Below are positions 8,533 to 17,997 of a stretch of DNA of 47,133 nucleotides, piece after piece. The DNA is from Candidatus Latescibacterota bacterium. GTDB lineage: Bacteria; Latescibacterota; UBA2968; GCA-2709665. Positions within the stretch are counted from its first letter, which is position 1; every line of letters starts with the position of its first letter. The notes beneath the pieces are model-generated. The model saw nothing but the letters and a program-made list of their open reading frames with translations, was not told where the DNA came from and ran no database searches. A program made the translations under genes and the position numbers. Location: contig JAGWBX010000020.1 in assembly GCA_021295655.1 (NCBI GenBank), positions 1 to 47,133 on the forward strand, read 5' to 3'.

Positions 8533-10500
8533 CTACCAATCGTTCAGTTTGTGCCCGTCTCCGTTGAACCAGACGACGTCAGCAACCACGCCCAGGCCCA
8601 CGCCCGCAAGATATCCCATGAACATACCCAGAAAAAGGGGCGCCATTCGTCTGTAGCTGTCGAGACCGCCGAATCTCAGGATCAGGGCCTTGGTGAGCCA
8701 TGCGATGAATATGGATGTGACGCTGCTTCTGAGCACGTTGGACGCGGAAATGGTGAAGCCGATGGGGTGAACGGGGAATCCCGGAAAGCGGTATCTCAGG
8801 AAGACGAGGATGGCGGTAAACGCGGCGCCGATGGCGAAGAATCCAACGCGGTCCCAGCTTGTGCCGGCGGTCCCTTCCTGGATGCGGGCGGCTGTATATC
8901 GCCAGATGCCCACGGCGCCGTCGCCGGATCCGTTGAAGCTGACCACGCCGAAGTTGTAGCTGCCCACACCGTAATAACCGTGGTAGAGGATGAAGCCGAT
9001 GACGGATAGAGCGCCGGCCAGTGCGCCCAGGAGGACGCCGGGCGCAAGCAGGCGCCGGCGTTCGGGCCGCATGGCCCTGCCCAGCCTGGGGACGTGGGCA
9101 AGGGCGGTGACCGCCCAGGTCTTCGCGTCGCAGAAAAACGTATAGGTCAGGCCGAGGGCAACCGCGCTGTGCGCACCCATCCCGGAAATGCCGAACAGGT
9201 GCCACGTGAACGCCTGCGCCGTAATGGGTCCCCTCAGGTACACGAGGCCGCTTTCCACGATGATGCGCGCCAGGCCCAGGTAGAGCACGAGGGTGGCGAA
9301 CCAGAAGGCGAGCAGGGGGCCGGCGGCCATCCCTGCGCGGAAGAGCCAAACGAGCAGGTAGGCGCAGCCGGCCAGGAGCAGGAACACCGCCGTCCGGTAG
9401 GAAATGAGCTCGTTCGAGTCGTCGACGTGGCCGGACCCTTCAGCGTGATTTGCATCCGCGGTGCGCGCGAATGCTTTCCTGAATACGGCGGCCAGGTGGC
9501 TCCGCGCAACCCAGAGGCCCCAGCCCGCGAAGACGGTGAGACCGCCGAAGCTCTGCCAGCCGATGGCGGGATCGAAGGAGCACCACATATCCGAACCGCC
9601 GATGCTGAAACCAAGGCGATTGAAGACGCCGACCTGCAGGATGGCCAGAAGGTGGAAGAGCCAGATGCTGAACAGGACGCTGGATTCGGTGAAGTACGCG
9701 AATGCGATCGTCATCGGGTGAATGGAAAATGCAAAGTAGGGGAACCCCTGGCCGATCCGGATGACCTTGCGGCTGAGGACGGTCATGGGCACGTCAAGGA
9801 CGGGAATGGCCCTGACGAACCAGGTCGCGATGTTCCAGCAGAAGATGGCGACGATCAGCCAGAAACCGAACCGGAACAGACGCGACCGGACCAGTGTGGA
9901 CAGGCTGCGTTCCGAGCCTGAGACCCCCGTGAGTTCCAGCACGGCGGTGGCGATCGGGAAGTTGAGGCGTTCGTTGTCCATCCACTGTTTGCGCAGGATA
10001 ACGACCAGGCAGAAACTCACGGTGAGCACCGATCCGAGAAATCCGGCCCACCAGAAAAACGGCGCCGCCCAGGCGCTCCAGGGAAATTTCTGGCCCTTGA
10101 ACAGACTTTCGTAAAAGCCGGTGGTGGCCGCCGGATCCGCAACGACGGTCCACGTCGGGATCCTGGCGAGAAGGTGGTCGGCCCATTGATTCTCGGGCGT
10201 GGCGAAATAGGTGGGCGCCGTAACCACACCGAGCAGATATCCCGAGAGCCATTCTCCCTGCATCGTCGCGGCAACCATTCCAATACAGCAGATGGCCAGC
10301 AATTCAGAGGCAGAAAGTCCGCGGCCGCGTCGATGGAAAGGGAGATTCAGGCCGAGAAGGCAGATGAAGGGAATCAGCAGGGCTACCGACAGGTGCGCGT
10401 AGTCGGCGCGGGAAGAATGCGCAATGAGGCTGGAGTAGGTGGGCCAGAGGTTGACCCAGACGGCCATGGCCAGGCCAACGAGGAGCGCGCGCAGCGTCAT
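8533..10500 (-). CDS. Large polytopic membrane protein, DUF6785/DUF6784-like
   Basis: A 655-residue integral membrane protein with roughly 14 hydrophobic segments. It begins with a helix (LRALLVGLAMAVWVNLWPTY) and the signature LSASELLAICCIGMVAA. I recognise it as similar to the DUF6785/DUF6784 proteins common in Latescibacteria, Poribacteria and planctomycetes. Function is unknown; the topology suggests a transporter, resembling oligopeptide transporters in size. Neighbours are a D-aminoacylase-like enzyme downstream and a zinc dehydrogenase upstream (56 bases), so a substrate-uptake role is a reasonable inference. It ends with a soluble tail (WFNGDGHKLNDW). Confidence 0.75.
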   Translation of the reverse strand: MTLRALLVGLAMAVWVNLWPTYSSLIAHSSRADYAHLSVALLIPFICLLGLNLPFHRRGRGLSASELLAICCIGMVAATMQGEWLSGYLLGVVTAPTYFATPENQWADHLLARIPTWTVVADPAATTGFYESLFKGQKFPWSAWAAPFFWWAGFLGSVLTVSFCLVVILRKQWMDNERLNFPIATAVLELTGVSGSERSLSTLVRSRLFRFGFWLIVAIFCWNIATWFVRAIPVLDVPMTVLSRKVIRIGQGFPYFAFSIHPMTIAFAYFTESSVLFSIWLFHLLAILQVGVFNRLGFSIGGSDMWCSFDPAIGWQSFGGLTVFAGWGLWVARSHLAAVFRKAFARTADANHAEGSGHVDDSNELISYRTAVFLLLAGCAYLLVWLFRAGMAAGPLLAFWFATLVLYLGLARIIVESGLVYLRGPITAQAFTWHLFGISGMGAHSAVALGLTYTFFCDAKTWAVTALAHVPRLGRAMRPERRRLLAPGVLLGALAGALSVIGFILYHGYYGVGSYNFGVVSFNGSGDGAVGIWRYTAARIQEGTAGTSWDRVGFFAIGAAFTAILVFLRYRFPGFPVHPIGFTISASNVLRSSVTSIFIAWLTKALILRFGGLDSYRRMAPLFLGMFMGYLAGVGLGVVADVVWFNGDGHKLNDW

Positions 10501-10556
10501 GGCGTCCGCCGTAGGATATCGGAACGGGTTGCGCCCGTGTCTTGCCGGAGACGGGC

Positions 10557-11609
10557 TTACAGGCTACAGGATACCGCGATTTTGATGGCGTCCTTGCCGT
10601 CCAGACGGTAGCTGCCCGCGAGGGCATTGAAGCCTTCGGGCACGCGTTCCAGCGGGATGGTGTGGCTGACCATATCGGCGAAGGGGAATTCGTTTTTTTC
10701 CAGGATGGGAAGGCCCCGCACGAAGTGATCGGGTGAACTCGCCCAGACCGCTTCGAAGCGCAGGTTCTTGCGCATGAACATCCGGTTCGGGTTGCATTCG
10801 AAAGACCCGACGTCTACGAAGTGGCCCATTTCGACGTAGGTGCCGTCCTGGCGAAGGTAGTCCAGACCCTCGGGCAGGGCCTGCAGAAAGCCGGCGCATT
10901 CAAAGACCACGTCTGCTCCGGCCCCACGGGGCGTGCTGTCTCTAACCACTCGTTTTCGTTCTTCCGGGTCCGGGACTTCGGCGATGTCAACGGTGACGTC
11001 CGCGCCGATTTCGCGGGCGAGATCCAGGCGTCCGGGCGGTCCACCGACCATGATCAGCCGGCCGGCGCCGCTGACTTTGGCGCAGATGAGGGTTACGAGC
11101 CCGATAGCGCCCGATCCCTGAACGACGACCGTGTCTCCAAATTGAATGCCGGCCCGCATCACGCCGTGTACGCCGATTGTGAAGGGCTCCAGCAGGACGG
11201 CGACCTCGGCCGGAAGGTCTGTCTTGAAGAAAACGGTCTCCGGGTTCCAGAGATAGATGTATTCGCCGAAGCCGCCCCGAAGATAGGGCGGTTCTCCGGC
11301 GGGGATGAATCCGTATGCGCCCCGGGACGTACCCGGTACCAGGGCAATCCGGTCCCCGGTTCTGACGGGACGTCCCAGGTGGTCGTGGGTCACGCCTTCA
11401 CCGAGTGTGTCCACGATTCCGACGTTTTCGTGTCCCAGGATGATCTCGTCTTCCAGTCTCTGGTATTCCCAGTTATGCAGGTCGGTGCCGCAGATGCCGG
11501 CCAGTTCCTGCCTCAACAGGACCGTGCCGGGCGCGGGTTCCGGGACGGGGTACTCCCTGATTTCAAAGCGTTCGCCAACGACAACCGAAGCACGACCGGT
11601 TCTGGGCAT
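10557..11609 (-). CDS. Zinc-dependent medium-chain dehydrogenase/reductase
   Basis: A 350-residue alcohol/polyol dehydrogenase of the MDR superfamily. The N-terminal GroES-like domain carries catalytic zinc ligands C40 (GICGTD) and H60-E61 (GHEN). The Rossmann part carries VVVQGSGAIGLV for NAD(P) binding. The usual four-cysteine structural zinc lobe is missing; its place is taken by an insert near GAYGFIPAGEPPYLRGGFGEY, which is unusual but known in subgroups such as threonine- or sorbitol-dehydrogenase-like enzymes. GGGAGG precedes the ATG. It is the first gene of the accessory minus-strand cluster running to 3170. Substrate unknown, likely a sugar or polyol. Confidence 0.88.
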   Translation of the reverse strand: MPRTGRASVVVGERFEIREYPVPEPAPGTVLLRQELAGICGTDLHNWEYQRLEDEIILGHENVGIVDTLGEGVTHDHLGRPVRTGDRIALVPGTSRGAYGFIPAGEPPYLRGGFGEYIYLWNPETVFFKTDLPAEVAVLLEPFTIGVHGVMRAGIQFGDTVVVQGSGAIGLVTLICAKVSGAGRLIMVGGPPGRLDLAREIGADVTVDIAEVPDPEERKRVVRDSTPRGAGADVVFECAGFLQALPEGLDYLRQDGTYVEMGHFVDVGSFECNPNRMFMRKNLRFEAVWASSPDHFVRGLPILEKNEFPFADMVSHTIPLERVPEGFNALAGSYRLDGKDAIKIAVSCSL

Positions 11610-11645
11610 GGGTATGTCCCTCCCTTCGACTCTTGGTCCGATATG

Positions 11646-12446
11646 TCAGGATTGCGGGTAAAAACGCAATTTCGGGATGTTTCCAATACTGCCCATTTCG
11701 TGAGCGTATCTGAAAAAGAGGTTCAGGCCCTCCAGATCGGCCCGGCCAAAGTCGTAACGGATCTTTCTGCCCATGAAGTCGGCATAGAATTCAGCCGAAC
11801 CCGATTGGGTCGACGCACAGGTCGCCGCAATATGGGGGATCTCACGGACCCCCAGCGCCTTTGCCCGGATCAGCTGCCGGGTCTGCCCGGGATTCAGCGC
11901 GTCGGACCGACCCGCCCAGCAGGCATAGACAAACGGAAGCCCCGTAAGCTCGTCCCAGGCTTTTCCCAGGTCGATCACGCAACAGGACGTGGTTTCCACG
12001 GCCAGCGCCGCGTCTCCGATGATGACGGCGGCATCGGCGTCATCCAGCATGCGTCCGGGGTCGGGAGGCGCGTGAAGAATGTCGGGCGTGCACCGGTATC
12101 GCTTCTGCAATACAATGCGGCTGAGCACGTTTGACGTACGCGAGTTGACGTCCAGGGCGAGCGTCCGGATATCGGGCGGTTCTGTCCGGTGCAGGAGCAG
12201 TACGCTTCTGACCGCGCCCCGGGAGGAGATACCGACTTCGGGCACGATGCTGTATGGAACGGTCCCGCGGGCGACTTCGATGGAGGGGATGAGGGCCGCG
12301 TCGGCTTTGCCGCTGTGAAGGCGTTCCGCGCAGCGGGAGGGCACGTGGTACGAAAGTTCGAATCGGTGTTCGATGCGGCCCGTCTCCAGGGCGTGCACCA
12401 GTGGACGGGTGTTCAGGAACGAGACCACAGCGAGGCGGGTTGCCAT
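11646..12446 (-). CDS. mqnA: Chorismate dehydratase MqnA (futalosine menaquinone pathway)
   Basis: Converts chorismate to 3-enolpyruvyl-benzoate, the first step of the futalosine route to menaquinone. It has the periplasmic-binding-protein-like fold seen in MqnA/MqnD. The N-terminus RLAVVSFLNTRPL, the DAALIPSIEVARG motif and ADAAVIIGDAAL are characteristic. The ATG at 12446 gives the usual family N-terminus; a TTG at 12461 overlapping the mqnC stop (TTGA) is an alternative that adds five residues. It is last in the mqnE-mqnC-mqnA order. mqnB and mqnD are not in the window. Confidence 0.93.
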   Translation of the reverse strand: MATRLAVVSFLNTRPLVHALETGRIEHRFELSYHVPSRCAERLHSGKADAALIPSIEVARGTVPYSIVPEVGISSRGAVRSVLLLHRTEPPDIRTLALDVNSRTSNVLSRIVLQKRYRCTPDILHAPPDPGRMLDDADAAVIIGDAALAVETTSCCVIDLGKAWDELTGLPFVYACWAGRSDALNPGQTRQLIRAKALGVREIPHIAATCASTQSGSAEFYADFMGRKIRYDFGRADLEGLNLFFRYAHEMGSIGNIPKLRFYPQS

Positions 12447-12457
12447 TCGCACGGCTT

Positions 12458-13573
12458 TCAATTCACCATTTCGTACCGGGTGTTGCGTCTCGCCGGCCGG
12501 TAGCCGGCGTCCCGGATGAGGCGTAACATCGTGGGAAGGCTCATGTCGTCTGTGTGGCTGGTGCCTGCGGCGGAGACGACGTTTTCCTCCATCATGGTGC
12601 TGCCGAAGTCATTGACGCCGTATTTGAGTCCGACCTGAGCGATCTTCGGACCCTGAGTCACCCACGAAGCCTGAAAACTTGGGATATTGTCCAAAAACAG
12701 GCGGGAGACCGCAATGGTGCGCAGGTAATCGTATCCAGTGGCCGTCTCGCCGTTCCAGCGGGCGTTGTCGGCGGCCAGATCGGTATTGTCAGGTTGGAAA
12801 TTCCACGCAATGAACGCGGTCAGACCGCCGGTGTCGTCCTGAAGGTCCCGGATGTATTTCAGGTGTTCGAGGCGCTGGTCCATGGACTCGACGTGGCCGT
12901 ACATCATGGTGGCGGTGGTGTGCATGCCCAGTTCATGCGCGGCGCGATGCACCGCCAGCCATTCATGCACGCGGTCCTTGCGGTAGCCGATGATGTCACG
13001 GACGTCGTCCGACAGAATCTCGGCCCCGGCCCCGGGAATGGAATCCAGGCCGGCGTCCCGGAGCCGCCGAATACAGTCCGGGATGGACAGCCGCGAGATG
13101 TGCGCGACATAGATGATCTCGGTGGCCGACAGGCAGTGCTGGTGGACGGACGGATAGCGCTCCCGTATGCAGGAGAAGAGGTCCTCGTAGTAATCGATGC
13201 GCAGTTTTGGATTCAGGCCGCCCTGCATGAGTATTTCGTTGGATTTGGGAATCTGCCCGCCCGCGGCCACCAGTTCGTCGATTTTCTGGAAGATCTGTTC
13301 CCGGGGCAGGACGTATCCTTCGCCGGACCCGGGCGGACGGTAGAAGGCGCAGAAATCGCATCGCACCCAGCAGACGTTGGTATAATTGATGTTTCGCCCG
13401 ATGTTGTAGGTGACCACGTCTTCCGGCCATTTTCGCCGGCGTGCGGCGTCCGCCAGCATGCCCAGTTCGGTTACGTTGGGATGCGCCATCAGCCGCCGGG
13501 CGTCATCTACCGTGATCCGCTCGTCCGCGTCGATTCTTTCGGCAATATCGTCGATCATCGATCGGTTCTCCAT
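12458..13573 (-). CDS. mqnC: Cyclic dehypoxanthinyl futalosine synthase MqnC (radical SAM)
   Basis: Radical SAM enzyme that cyclises dehypoxanthinyl futalosine in menaquinone synthesis. The [4Fe-4S] motif is C68-x3-C72-x2-C75 (CWVRCDFC), preceded by NIGRNINYTNVC. The family segment ILMQGGLNPKLRIDYYEDL and the C-terminal motifs (VKYGVNDFG-like, EENVVSAAG) are present. The ATG at 13573 (371 residues) matches the family length; the frame is open to a TTG at 13648 with no good ribosome-binding site. It lies directly after mqnE and its stop touches mqnA, so the three are one operon. Cytoplasmic. Confidence 0.94.
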   Translation of the reverse strand: MENRSMIDDIAERIDADERITVDDARRLMAHPNVTELGMLADAARRRKWPEDVVTYNIGRNINYTNVCWVRCDFCAFYRPPGSGEGYVLPREQIFQKIDELVAAGGQIPKSNEILMQGGLNPKLRIDYYEDLFSCIRERYPSVHQHCLSATEIIYVAHISRLSIPDCIRRLRDAGLDSIPGAGAEILSDDVRDIIGYRKDRVHEWLAVHRAAHELGMHTTATMMYGHVESMDQRLEHLKYIRDLQDDTGGLTAFIAWNFQPDNTDLAADNARWNGETATGYDYLRTIAVSRLFLDNIPSFQASWVTQGPKIAQVGLKYGVNDFGSTMMEENVVSAAGTSHTDDMSLPTMLRLIRDAGYRPARRNTRYEMVN

Positions 13574-13654
13574 GACGACTGTCTCTTCATCCCCGTTCGC
13601 GATGACGAGCCTGCCGAGCGGTCGCAGTGGCGATCCGGCGGCCGTCAACGTGCT

Positions 13655-14806
13655 TCACGACAATACTGGCAATTCGCCGTGAACGGACACCGTGTCCCCG
13701 TTGTCCGGGACGTCCGGTTCCGTGCTGAGTTCGTTGTAGAGATTGTCCCGTTCCGCGGGCCTCCGACCGGCCTCGATAATGCGTTCCACCAGTTGTTTCC
13801 GGGTGAGCACCTGGCGGGTCTCCTCGTACGTACGCCTCGTGATTTCGTATTCCTGGATGGTACCGTCGATGTCGTCAGCGCCGTACCACAGGGCGACCTG
13901 TGAGATTTCGATGGTGTTCATGATCCAGAACGATTTGATATGCGGGAAGTTGTCCAGCATGAGTCGGGCGACGGCGATTTCGCGCAGGTCGGCTTCGCCG
14001 GTGGGCGCGGGCAGGTGTTCCAGTTCGGTGCGTTCGGGGTGAAACGACAGCGGGATGTAGGCCAGAAAACCGCGGGTCTCGTCCTGGAGTTCCCTCAGGC
14101 TGACCAGATGCCCGACCCGTTCGTCCGGATTCTCGATATGGCCGTAAAGCATCGTGGCGTTCGTGTGCAGGCCAACCTCGTGCGCGGTCCGTGCAACCCG
14201 CATCCACTCGTCGGAGTCGGCCTTGGTCCAGAACATCTCCGCCTGAACGCGATCGCTGAAGACTTCGGCGCCACCGCCCGGGATTGACGAAACGCCTGCC
14301 GCCTTGAGTTCCAGCATGACTTCCCGGAGCGGTTTTTTTGCGGCTCTGGCGATCTGCACCCACTCAATCGCCGTATAGGCTTTTACAGCGACTTCGGGAC
14401 GGACTTCCTTGACGGCGTGGACGATATCAATATAGTAGGAATAGGGCAGCCTGGGGTTGATTCCCGCGACCATGTGGATTTCGGTGATGGGTATGTGCAG
14501 ATATTGTCTCACGCGTTCCTGTATGTCTTCCGGAGAGAGCACATATCCCCGACGGTCTTTCGGCGGCACGTAGAAGGAGCAGAATCTGCAGAGCTTGTTG
14601 CAGATGTTGGTGTAGTTGATGTGCTGGTTTCGCACGAACCAGGCCACGTTTCCGCAAAGACGCTCGCGGACGATATTTGCCATGTACCCCAACGCGTTCA
14701 GATTCGCCGTATCGTAAAGGCGCATACCGTCGCCGGCCGAGAGGCGTTCGCCTGCGATGACTTTCTCGTAGATGTCGAAGAGTTCGCGTGGAATCTTCGA
14801 TTTCAC
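13655..14806 (-). CDS. mqnE: Aminodeoxyfutalosine synthase MqnE (radical SAM)
   Basis: Joins 3-enolpyruvyl-benzoate to SAM-derived adenosine to give aminodeoxyfutalosine, the second step of the futalosine pathway. 383 residues. Cluster-binding motif C69-x3-C73-x2-C76 (CNKLCRFC) after NQHINYTNI; GINPRLPYSYY and SIPGGGAEVFS are family hallmarks. GTG start at 14806 with AAGGAG seven bases upstream. MqnE and MqnC are homologous radical SAM enzymes, here adjacent. It lies 64 bases after the recN stop, so it is probably transcribed with the nadK-recN segment. Confidence 0.94.
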   Translation of the reverse strand: MKSKIPRELFDIYEKVIAGERLSAGDGMRLYDTANLNALGYMANIVRERLCGNVAWFVRNQHINYTNICNKLCRFCSFYVPPKDRRGYVLSPEDIQERVRQYLHIPITEIHMVAGINPRLPYSYYIDIVHAVKEVRPEVAVKAYTAIEWVQIARAAKKPLREVMLELKAAGVSSIPGGGAEVFSDRVQAEMFWTKADSDEWMRVARTAHEVGLHTNATMLYGHIENPDERVGHLVSLRELQDETRGFLAYIPLSFHPERTELEHLPAPTGEADLREIAVARLMLDNFPHIKSFWIMNTIEISQVALWYGADDIDGTIQEYEITRRTYEETRQVLTRKQLVERIIEAGRRPAERDNLYNELSTEPDVPDNGDTVSVHGELPVLS

Positions 14807-14870
14807 CGGGTACTCCTTCCAGCTGCGGCAATCGGGACGACCCGACAGGTACGGGTCCGCCGGCGGGCGT

Positions 14871-16571
14871 TCAGTTCTGGCTCAGCAGTTCGCGGGCGTG
14901 TTCCATGGTTACGGCCGATATCTTTTCTCCGCCCAGCAGCTTTGCAAGTTCCCGGGCGCGGTCTTCGTCGCCCAGGTGGATCACCCGCGTGACGGCGCGG
15001 CCGTTCGATACGCCCTTGTGTACGGCCAGATGGGTGTCCGCCATTCTGGCGATCTGCGGCAGATGGGTAATACAGATGGTCTGACGCGCACGTGACAGGC
15101 TCTTGAGTTTCCTTCCCACCACGTCGGCGATACGGCCGGATATGCCGATATCGATCTCGTCAAAGATGAGTACCTGAACCGGATCGGATAGGGAGAGCAC
15201 GGACTTCAGGGCAAGCATGATGCGTGACACTTCGCCGCCGGAAGCCACCTTGACCAGCGGCCTGAGGGCCTCGCCCGGGTTCGTGGAGATGTGGAATTCC
15301 ACGCGCTCGATGCCCTTAGGGCCCGCCCGATACCGCCGCCCGTCCATGCTTACCCAACCCTCGGACGACGCTTCCCGGACCAGCTCAACGTGAAATTCGG
15401 CTCTCGGAATCCCCAGGTCGCCCAGCGCCTCCGTCGTTTCGCGGGACAGGTCTCGGGCGGCGGCTTCACGCGCTTTTGAAAGCCCGGCGCACAGGTGTGC
15501 CAGGCTCGCGCGGGCATCGTCGATTTCGCCTTCAATCTCCGCAAGCGAACGGTCCAGACGTTCCGATTGCGCCAGTTCTTATTCCGCGTTCTTCCGGTAC
15601 TCGAGCATCGCCTGAAGGGTGCCTCCGTATTTCTTCTTCAGGTGCGCCAGAAGGTCCAGGCGACCGGTGACCTCGGCCAGGCGTTCCGGGTTATGCTCGA
15701 CGCCGCGCGCGTAGTCCGCGAAAAAGCGGGCAAGTTCTTCAATCGCGTAGCGCTGGCCGGTCAATTCATCGGCATGAATGCCTAGCGATTCATCCATCTG
15801 GACGGCGTCTTTCAGGAGCTGTTCGGCCGCGCCCAGACGATCCACGATGGAGTCGTCCCCCTGGTAGAGCAGGGCTTCAAGGTGCATGGCGGTTTCGATC
15901 AGGCGTTCGGCATGAGTAAGCAGCGATTGTTCCTGCAGGAGGCGTTCGTCCTCGTCCGGTTCCGGGTCTGCCGCGGCGATTTCCTCAACCTGGAACTCCA
16001 GAAGCTCCCTCCGGTCGCGTGAACGCTGGGCTTCGGCTTCGGCGTTTTCCCGTCTGTCCAGAAGGTCCGACAGACGTCGGTGGGCGGCGCCGACCGACTC
16101 CCGGAGTTCTCCCAGGCCGGCGAAGCCGTCCAGGAAGTCGATATGCCGTTCGGTATAAAGAAGAGACTGGTGATCGTGTTGTCCATGCAGGTCGACCAGC
16201 GCTCTGGCCAGATCGAGCAGGCTGCGGAGGGGCACGGCCAGGCCGTTGATGAAACTGCGGCTCCGGCCATTCGCCACGACCTCCCTGCGAATGATCAGCT
16301 CACCCTGATCGGCGTCGATGCCCATGGCGTCCAGAAGCGCCAGACTCCGGTGATCGGGTTGCAACTGGATGATGGCCTCCACGAGGCACCGTTTCTCGTG
16401 GCTCCGGATCACTTCCGGGCTCGCACGCATTCCGAGAACCAGGCCCAGCGCGCCCACCAGGATGGATTTGCCCGCGCCGGTCTCGCCCGTGATAATGTTC
16501 AGCCCGGGTCCGAATTCGATTTCAACCCTGTCGATCAACGCGTAGTTGACCACGAGCAGTCGGCAAAGCAC
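14871..16571 (-). pseudogene. recN: DNA repair ATPase RecN, interrupted by one in-frame TAA
   Basis: SMC-like ATPase of double-strand-break repair. The reading frame runs from GTG 16571 (two bases after the nadK stop) to the stop at 14871, 567 codons, normal RecN length. The Walker A motif GETGAGKS lies at codons 29-36; the C-terminal half carries the signature/Walker B region (SGGEVSRIMLALK, LIFDEIDIGISG). Codon 331 (15581-15579) is TAA, inside the coiled coil, in the context NAE-stop-ELAQ. The frame is identical on both sides and translates cleanly as RecN, so this is a single substitution (GAA to TAA would suffice), not an indel. It may be a true nonsense mutation, strain variation or a sequencing error. 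The disrupted gene would give a 330-residue fragment without Walker B. Confidence 0.9.
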
Positions 16572-16573
16572 GG

Positions 16574-17440
16574 TCAGGACTCCTGCGGTTCCCGCCGGTC
16601 CAGGCTCCAGTCCAGCTTGCGCCTGAGCAACTGGTAGAAGGAAAGCCCCTGGAGGTTGATCAGGCGGGTGGTATGGTCGGCCTGTCGGATGTGAACGCGT
16701 TCTTCGGGCTGTATGGGTGAGACGATCTGACCGTCGGCAGTGACCATGAAATCGCTGTGTTCTGCGATCACCTGGACGGTGATCGACTGATTGCCCGGAA
16801 TTACCGCGGGACGCAACGAAAGCGAATGCGCGCAAATGGGCGTGACAATAAATGCCCGCAGATCCGGATGGAGGATGGGACCTCCCGCGGAGAGGCTGTA
16901 GCTGGTTGATCCGGTTGGGGTGGATACGATGATGCCGTTCCCGAAAAAGGAACTGAACGGCGTGTCGGAAATCCAGGACTTCACCTGCACGAGGCGGGCA
17001 AGCACCCTTTTTTCAATGACGAATTCATTGAGCGCGAAGAAGGTCCTGTTTCCAATTTCCGCTTCCAGGGCCATGCGCTCTTCAAGCTGATAGTCACCCC
17101 GCTTCAACCGGCCCAGACTCTCGCGCAACTCTTCAGGCGCGGCCCCCGCCAGAAATCCCAGGCGGCCGAGATTGACGCCCAGAATGGGTTTTTGCGTGGT
17201 TTCGACCAGTCTGGCCGCCCTGAGAATGGTGCCGTCCCCACCCAGCGCGACCACTATATCCGAAAAGCGGGCGAGCTCGGCGGTCGGGCGAAAGGTGACG
17301 CGATTGAACGCGCAGATCTTCCTTAACGGTTCCTCCAGAATGAGTTCGATGCCCTGATCCTGCGCGAGACGCACGAAATTCTGGATGATGGGACCGATAC
17401 CGTCCCGTTCGACGTATGCAAGAATGCCAATGCGTTTCAT
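16574..17440 (-). CDS. nadK: NAD kinase
   Basis: ATP-dependent NAD kinase, sole source of NADP in most bacteria; 288 residues. The GGDGT motif (67-71), NLGRLGFL, and the NAD site GSTSYSLSAGGPI are all intact. The ATG at 17440 begins the normal family N-terminus (MKRIGILA); the frame is open upstream, but that stretch is the MITE-like repeat at 17443-17628, whose end sits two bases from the start codon. Any Shine-Dalgarno (GGACTG) is therefore supplied by the repeat. The stop is two bases before the recN GTG, indicating translational coupling. Confidence 0.95.
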   Translation of the reverse strand: MKRIGILAYVERDGIGPIIQNFVRLAQDQGIELILEEPLRKICAFNRVTFRPTAELARFSDIVVALGGDGTILRAARLVETTQKPILGVNLGRLGFLAGAAPEELRESLGRLKRGDYQLEERMALEAEIGNRTFFALNEFVIEKRVLARLVQVKSWISDTPFSSFFGNGIIVSTPTGSTSYSLSAGGPILHPDLRAFIVTPICAHSLSLRPAVIPGNQSITVQVIAEHSDFMVTADGQIVSPIQPEERVHIRQADHTTRLINLQGLSFYQLLRRKLDWSLDRREPQES

Positions 17441-17442
17441 AG

Positions 17443-17628
17443 CAGTCCGTTGAAAAAGTCGCTCTGCAGGCGAGGCCGAGACATTGTGACCGAAGACGAG
17501 GCGCGCGACCGCGTCGAATCGGGGATTCGGCGAGGGAGCGCAACGCAGTATTTCGGCCACAAGGGCCGGACGCCAGTCTGCGTGCACCGCACAGGCAGGC
17601 AGCCCGGATGGGCTTTTTCAACGGGCTG
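17443..17628. repeat. MITE-like element with terminal inverted repeats, abutting nadK
   Basis: A 186-bp segment with 18-bp terminal inverted repeats: left CAGTCCGTTGAAAAAGTC (17443-17460), right complement CAGCCCGTTGAAAAAGCC (17628-17611), 16 of 18 matching. It is flanked on both sides by ATAG (17439-17442 and 17629-17632), a possible 4-bp target-site duplication. It contains no gene of its own. A related but shortened copy lies at 44000-44072. Confidence 0.75.
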
Positions 17629-17710
17629 ATAGGGTCCGGATGCCAGTGGGGGATGTATTCTGATTCAATTGTATAAATGTACCCTGAAATCCCGGATCTC
17701 GCAACCGTCG

Positions 17711-17959
17711 TTACTCTGCCGGCTGTTCCTCACCGGCATCCAGATCGGTGAGCCTGAAGTCGTTCCCGCTCTCGGCGGCGAGTACTTCGACGCGCTGCTT
17801 CGCCTCTTCCAGCCGGGCGCGACAAAGGTTTGACGCTCTCAGTCCCTCTTCGAATAGACGGAGCGCTTCCGCCAGGGGCAGGTTTCCGGATTCCAGGGTT
17901 TCAACCGCGGACTCCAGTTGCTTGAGTGCATCTTCGAACGTGGGTTCGCCTTCAGCCAT
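17711..17959 (-). CDS. xseB: Exodeoxyribonuclease VII small subunit
   Basis: Small helical subunit of ExoVII, 82 residues. The family core TFEDALKQLESAVETLESGNLPLAEALRLFEEG is complete, followed by LCRARLEEAKQRVE. Start at ATG 17959, seven bases after an excellent GAGGAG; the frame upstream of it is not family-like. It lies 38 bases after xseA. Several small subunits pack on each XseA to form the nuclease acting on single-stranded DNA. Confidence 0.95.
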   Translation of the reverse strand: MAEGEPTFEDALKQLESAVETLESGNLPLAEALRLFEEGLRASNLCRARLEEAKQRVEVLAAESGNDFRLTDLDAGEEQPAE

Positions 17960-17997
17960 TTGACTCCTCAGGGGGTGAACGGACAAAGAACGCCTCT

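Noticed and set aside
12554..13903. 449-codon + strand frame over mqnC and mqnE
   Set aside because: Antisense shadow of two certain radical SAM genes; sequence has no recognisable domain.
15350..15544. 64-codon minus-strand frame inside recN
   Set aside because: Different frame from RecN; the RecN frame itself is open through this stretch.
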